From: Ptychodera flava
Taxonomy: Eukaryota; Hemichordata; Enteropneusta; Ptychoderidae
Direction of reading: 5' to 3'
Length of the DNA stretch: 64,000 nucleotides
NCBI RefSeq assembly: GCF_041260155.1
Contig: NC_091944.1
Span: forward strand, 19,504,272-19,568,271
Part shown: positions 62,830 to 64,000 of the stretch, in pieces
Layout of the letters: every line of letters starts with the position of its first letter
How positions within the stretch are numbered: the first letter of the stretch is position 1
The notes under the pieces: model-generated
Databases searched by the model: none
The model's input: only the letters and a program-made list of their open reading frames with translations
Told to the model about the DNA's origin: nothing
Translations under genes and position numbers: made by a program

Positions 62830-64000
62830 AATGGTAAAGATGGCGATAATGTGATGTTCATAAAAACACTATCAACATCCAAAGCAGGTCAGTGATCAAA
62901 GGCTAGGTCATCAATAGGTCATGGGTCACCAGGTGAATGACACCGATAAGCGAAAACTTTGCTTCACCAAATATCAAAGTTCGGATTCGTTCCAACTTTA
63001 TAGTCCTCTCCCACTAATACTTCAATTACCCATTGTGATATGTCACAATTTAATATACCAATAAAATTTTCAATAAGCTAAAAACCGTGTATTCTGACGA
63101 TGTCGAAGAATCGCTTGAAGTCAGATGATATGACATGATATGATATGTAATCAGGAACAACTGCTATGAAAATCGTCGACTGTTTATGGTGACCCTTGAC
63201 CTGTCTAGGTAGAACAATGTCGTTGTACGTCACCAAAATTTATCGATCTTGTTTTGGCAACTGCAGACTACACGCACTGGTGTTTTTAGATCCGCGAAAA
63301 TACACGCAACACCATGATATTCTATTAAAGCCGATTATATAAAGACTGGAAATATATATTTTTTCGAAATAAGCAAGCATGTTTCCTCAATCAATAGGAA
63401 TAAACCAGGTGAATTTCATATGGTGAGTTATTCTAATGTACGATTGAGTCACTTCCACAATCAGTTGATCATTGTAAGGGTTACTTTTTAACTCTAGGCC
63501 TACAGCGCTTCTCTCACCAGACTTCAAAGAGTTCAGTTAGCACACACAGCTTTCAAAGATACACAAAATCATGCACTCTTTTGGATTTTTTCTTTGGCGG
63601 GGGAGAGGGGAATGATAAATTTACGAAATGACTCACACGGCACATCTACTTTGAATAACTGTCCTAATGGTAACATTAAAGACTTAAGCTGACGTCATAT
63701 ATCCGATTAACCCAATCACGTGATGGAGGGACCGCAACCCAACCTAACCTAAAACATCCAAACAAACGAAAATATTAAACACGCAAAAATAAAATCCCGA
63801 TACGATCGTCCGGTCAGTAGATCCTGAATCCCTATTTTCAGTTCAGTGATTTAGCAGTAAACAAATATTCAATCGTTTTAAGATATTGGTGTTTACCCAA
63901 CTTTGTCATAATTGATTTCCTTGTCCTCAAAATACCCCTTCTGTGAAGCTTTCCGTCGCTTAGGACACAAATTTGTCTGGGATCAATTTGGATTGAAAGG
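62830..64000. other. Upstream region of CUB gene 2, nothing recognised
   Basis: Should hold the intron, and perhaps the signal-peptide exon, of CUB gene 2. No frame with a clear signal peptide followed by a phase-1 donor was seen on the - strand. Confidence 0.4.

Overview
The window is nuclear DNA from a multicellular animal. It is AT-rich by eye, its genes are split by GT-AG introns of about 0.4 to 2 kb, and it holds many microsatellites and short inverted-repeat transposons. The protein families (IQCC, archease, CUB receptors, an intronless rhodopsin-class GPCR, a bacterial-type SLC6 transporter) and the very dense MITE load point to a marine invertebrate, most likely a non-vertebrate deuterostome such as a hemichordate, echinoderm or amphioxus. 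I cannot fix the phylum from sequence alone. Layout: (1) 0.7-9.2 kb, + strand: the last ten exons of a sodium-coupled SLC6/NSS-type transporter whose 5' end lies left of the window. (2) 9.2-19.2 kb: intergenic DNA with repeats and one weak short secreted-peptide candidate. (3) 19.2-31.8 kb: a head-to-head pair, archease (ZBTB8OS, - strand) and IQCC (+ strand), with only 78 bp between the two start codons. (4) 31.8-35.8 kb: a cluster of four small TTAA-flanked elements. (5) 35.9-37.9 kb: a damaged Penelope-like retroelement. (6) 38-42 kb: microsatellites, a local duplication and a perfect 49-bp inverted repeat around an unrecognised ORF. (7) 42.3-43.4 kb: a complete intronless GPCR. (8) 47.7-54.8 and 60.6-62.8 kb, - strand: two tandem paralogues encoding a single-CUB, single-pass membrane protein with a cytoplasmic tail carrying two PPxY/LPxY motifs. 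Their intron phases are identical. Around and inside these genes sit at least six families of short inverted-repeat elements. The largest has eight copies of about 340 bp with TTAA flanks. One 1.25-kb element is nested inside another, and an empty-site paralogue elsewhere in the window proves the insertion. No operon-like logic applies here. The only clear gene-gene relations are the shared promoter of archease/IQCC and the tandem duplication of the CUB genes. Exon joins, reading phases and repeat ends were worked out by hand from the sequence. Family names rest on remembered motifs, not on a database search.
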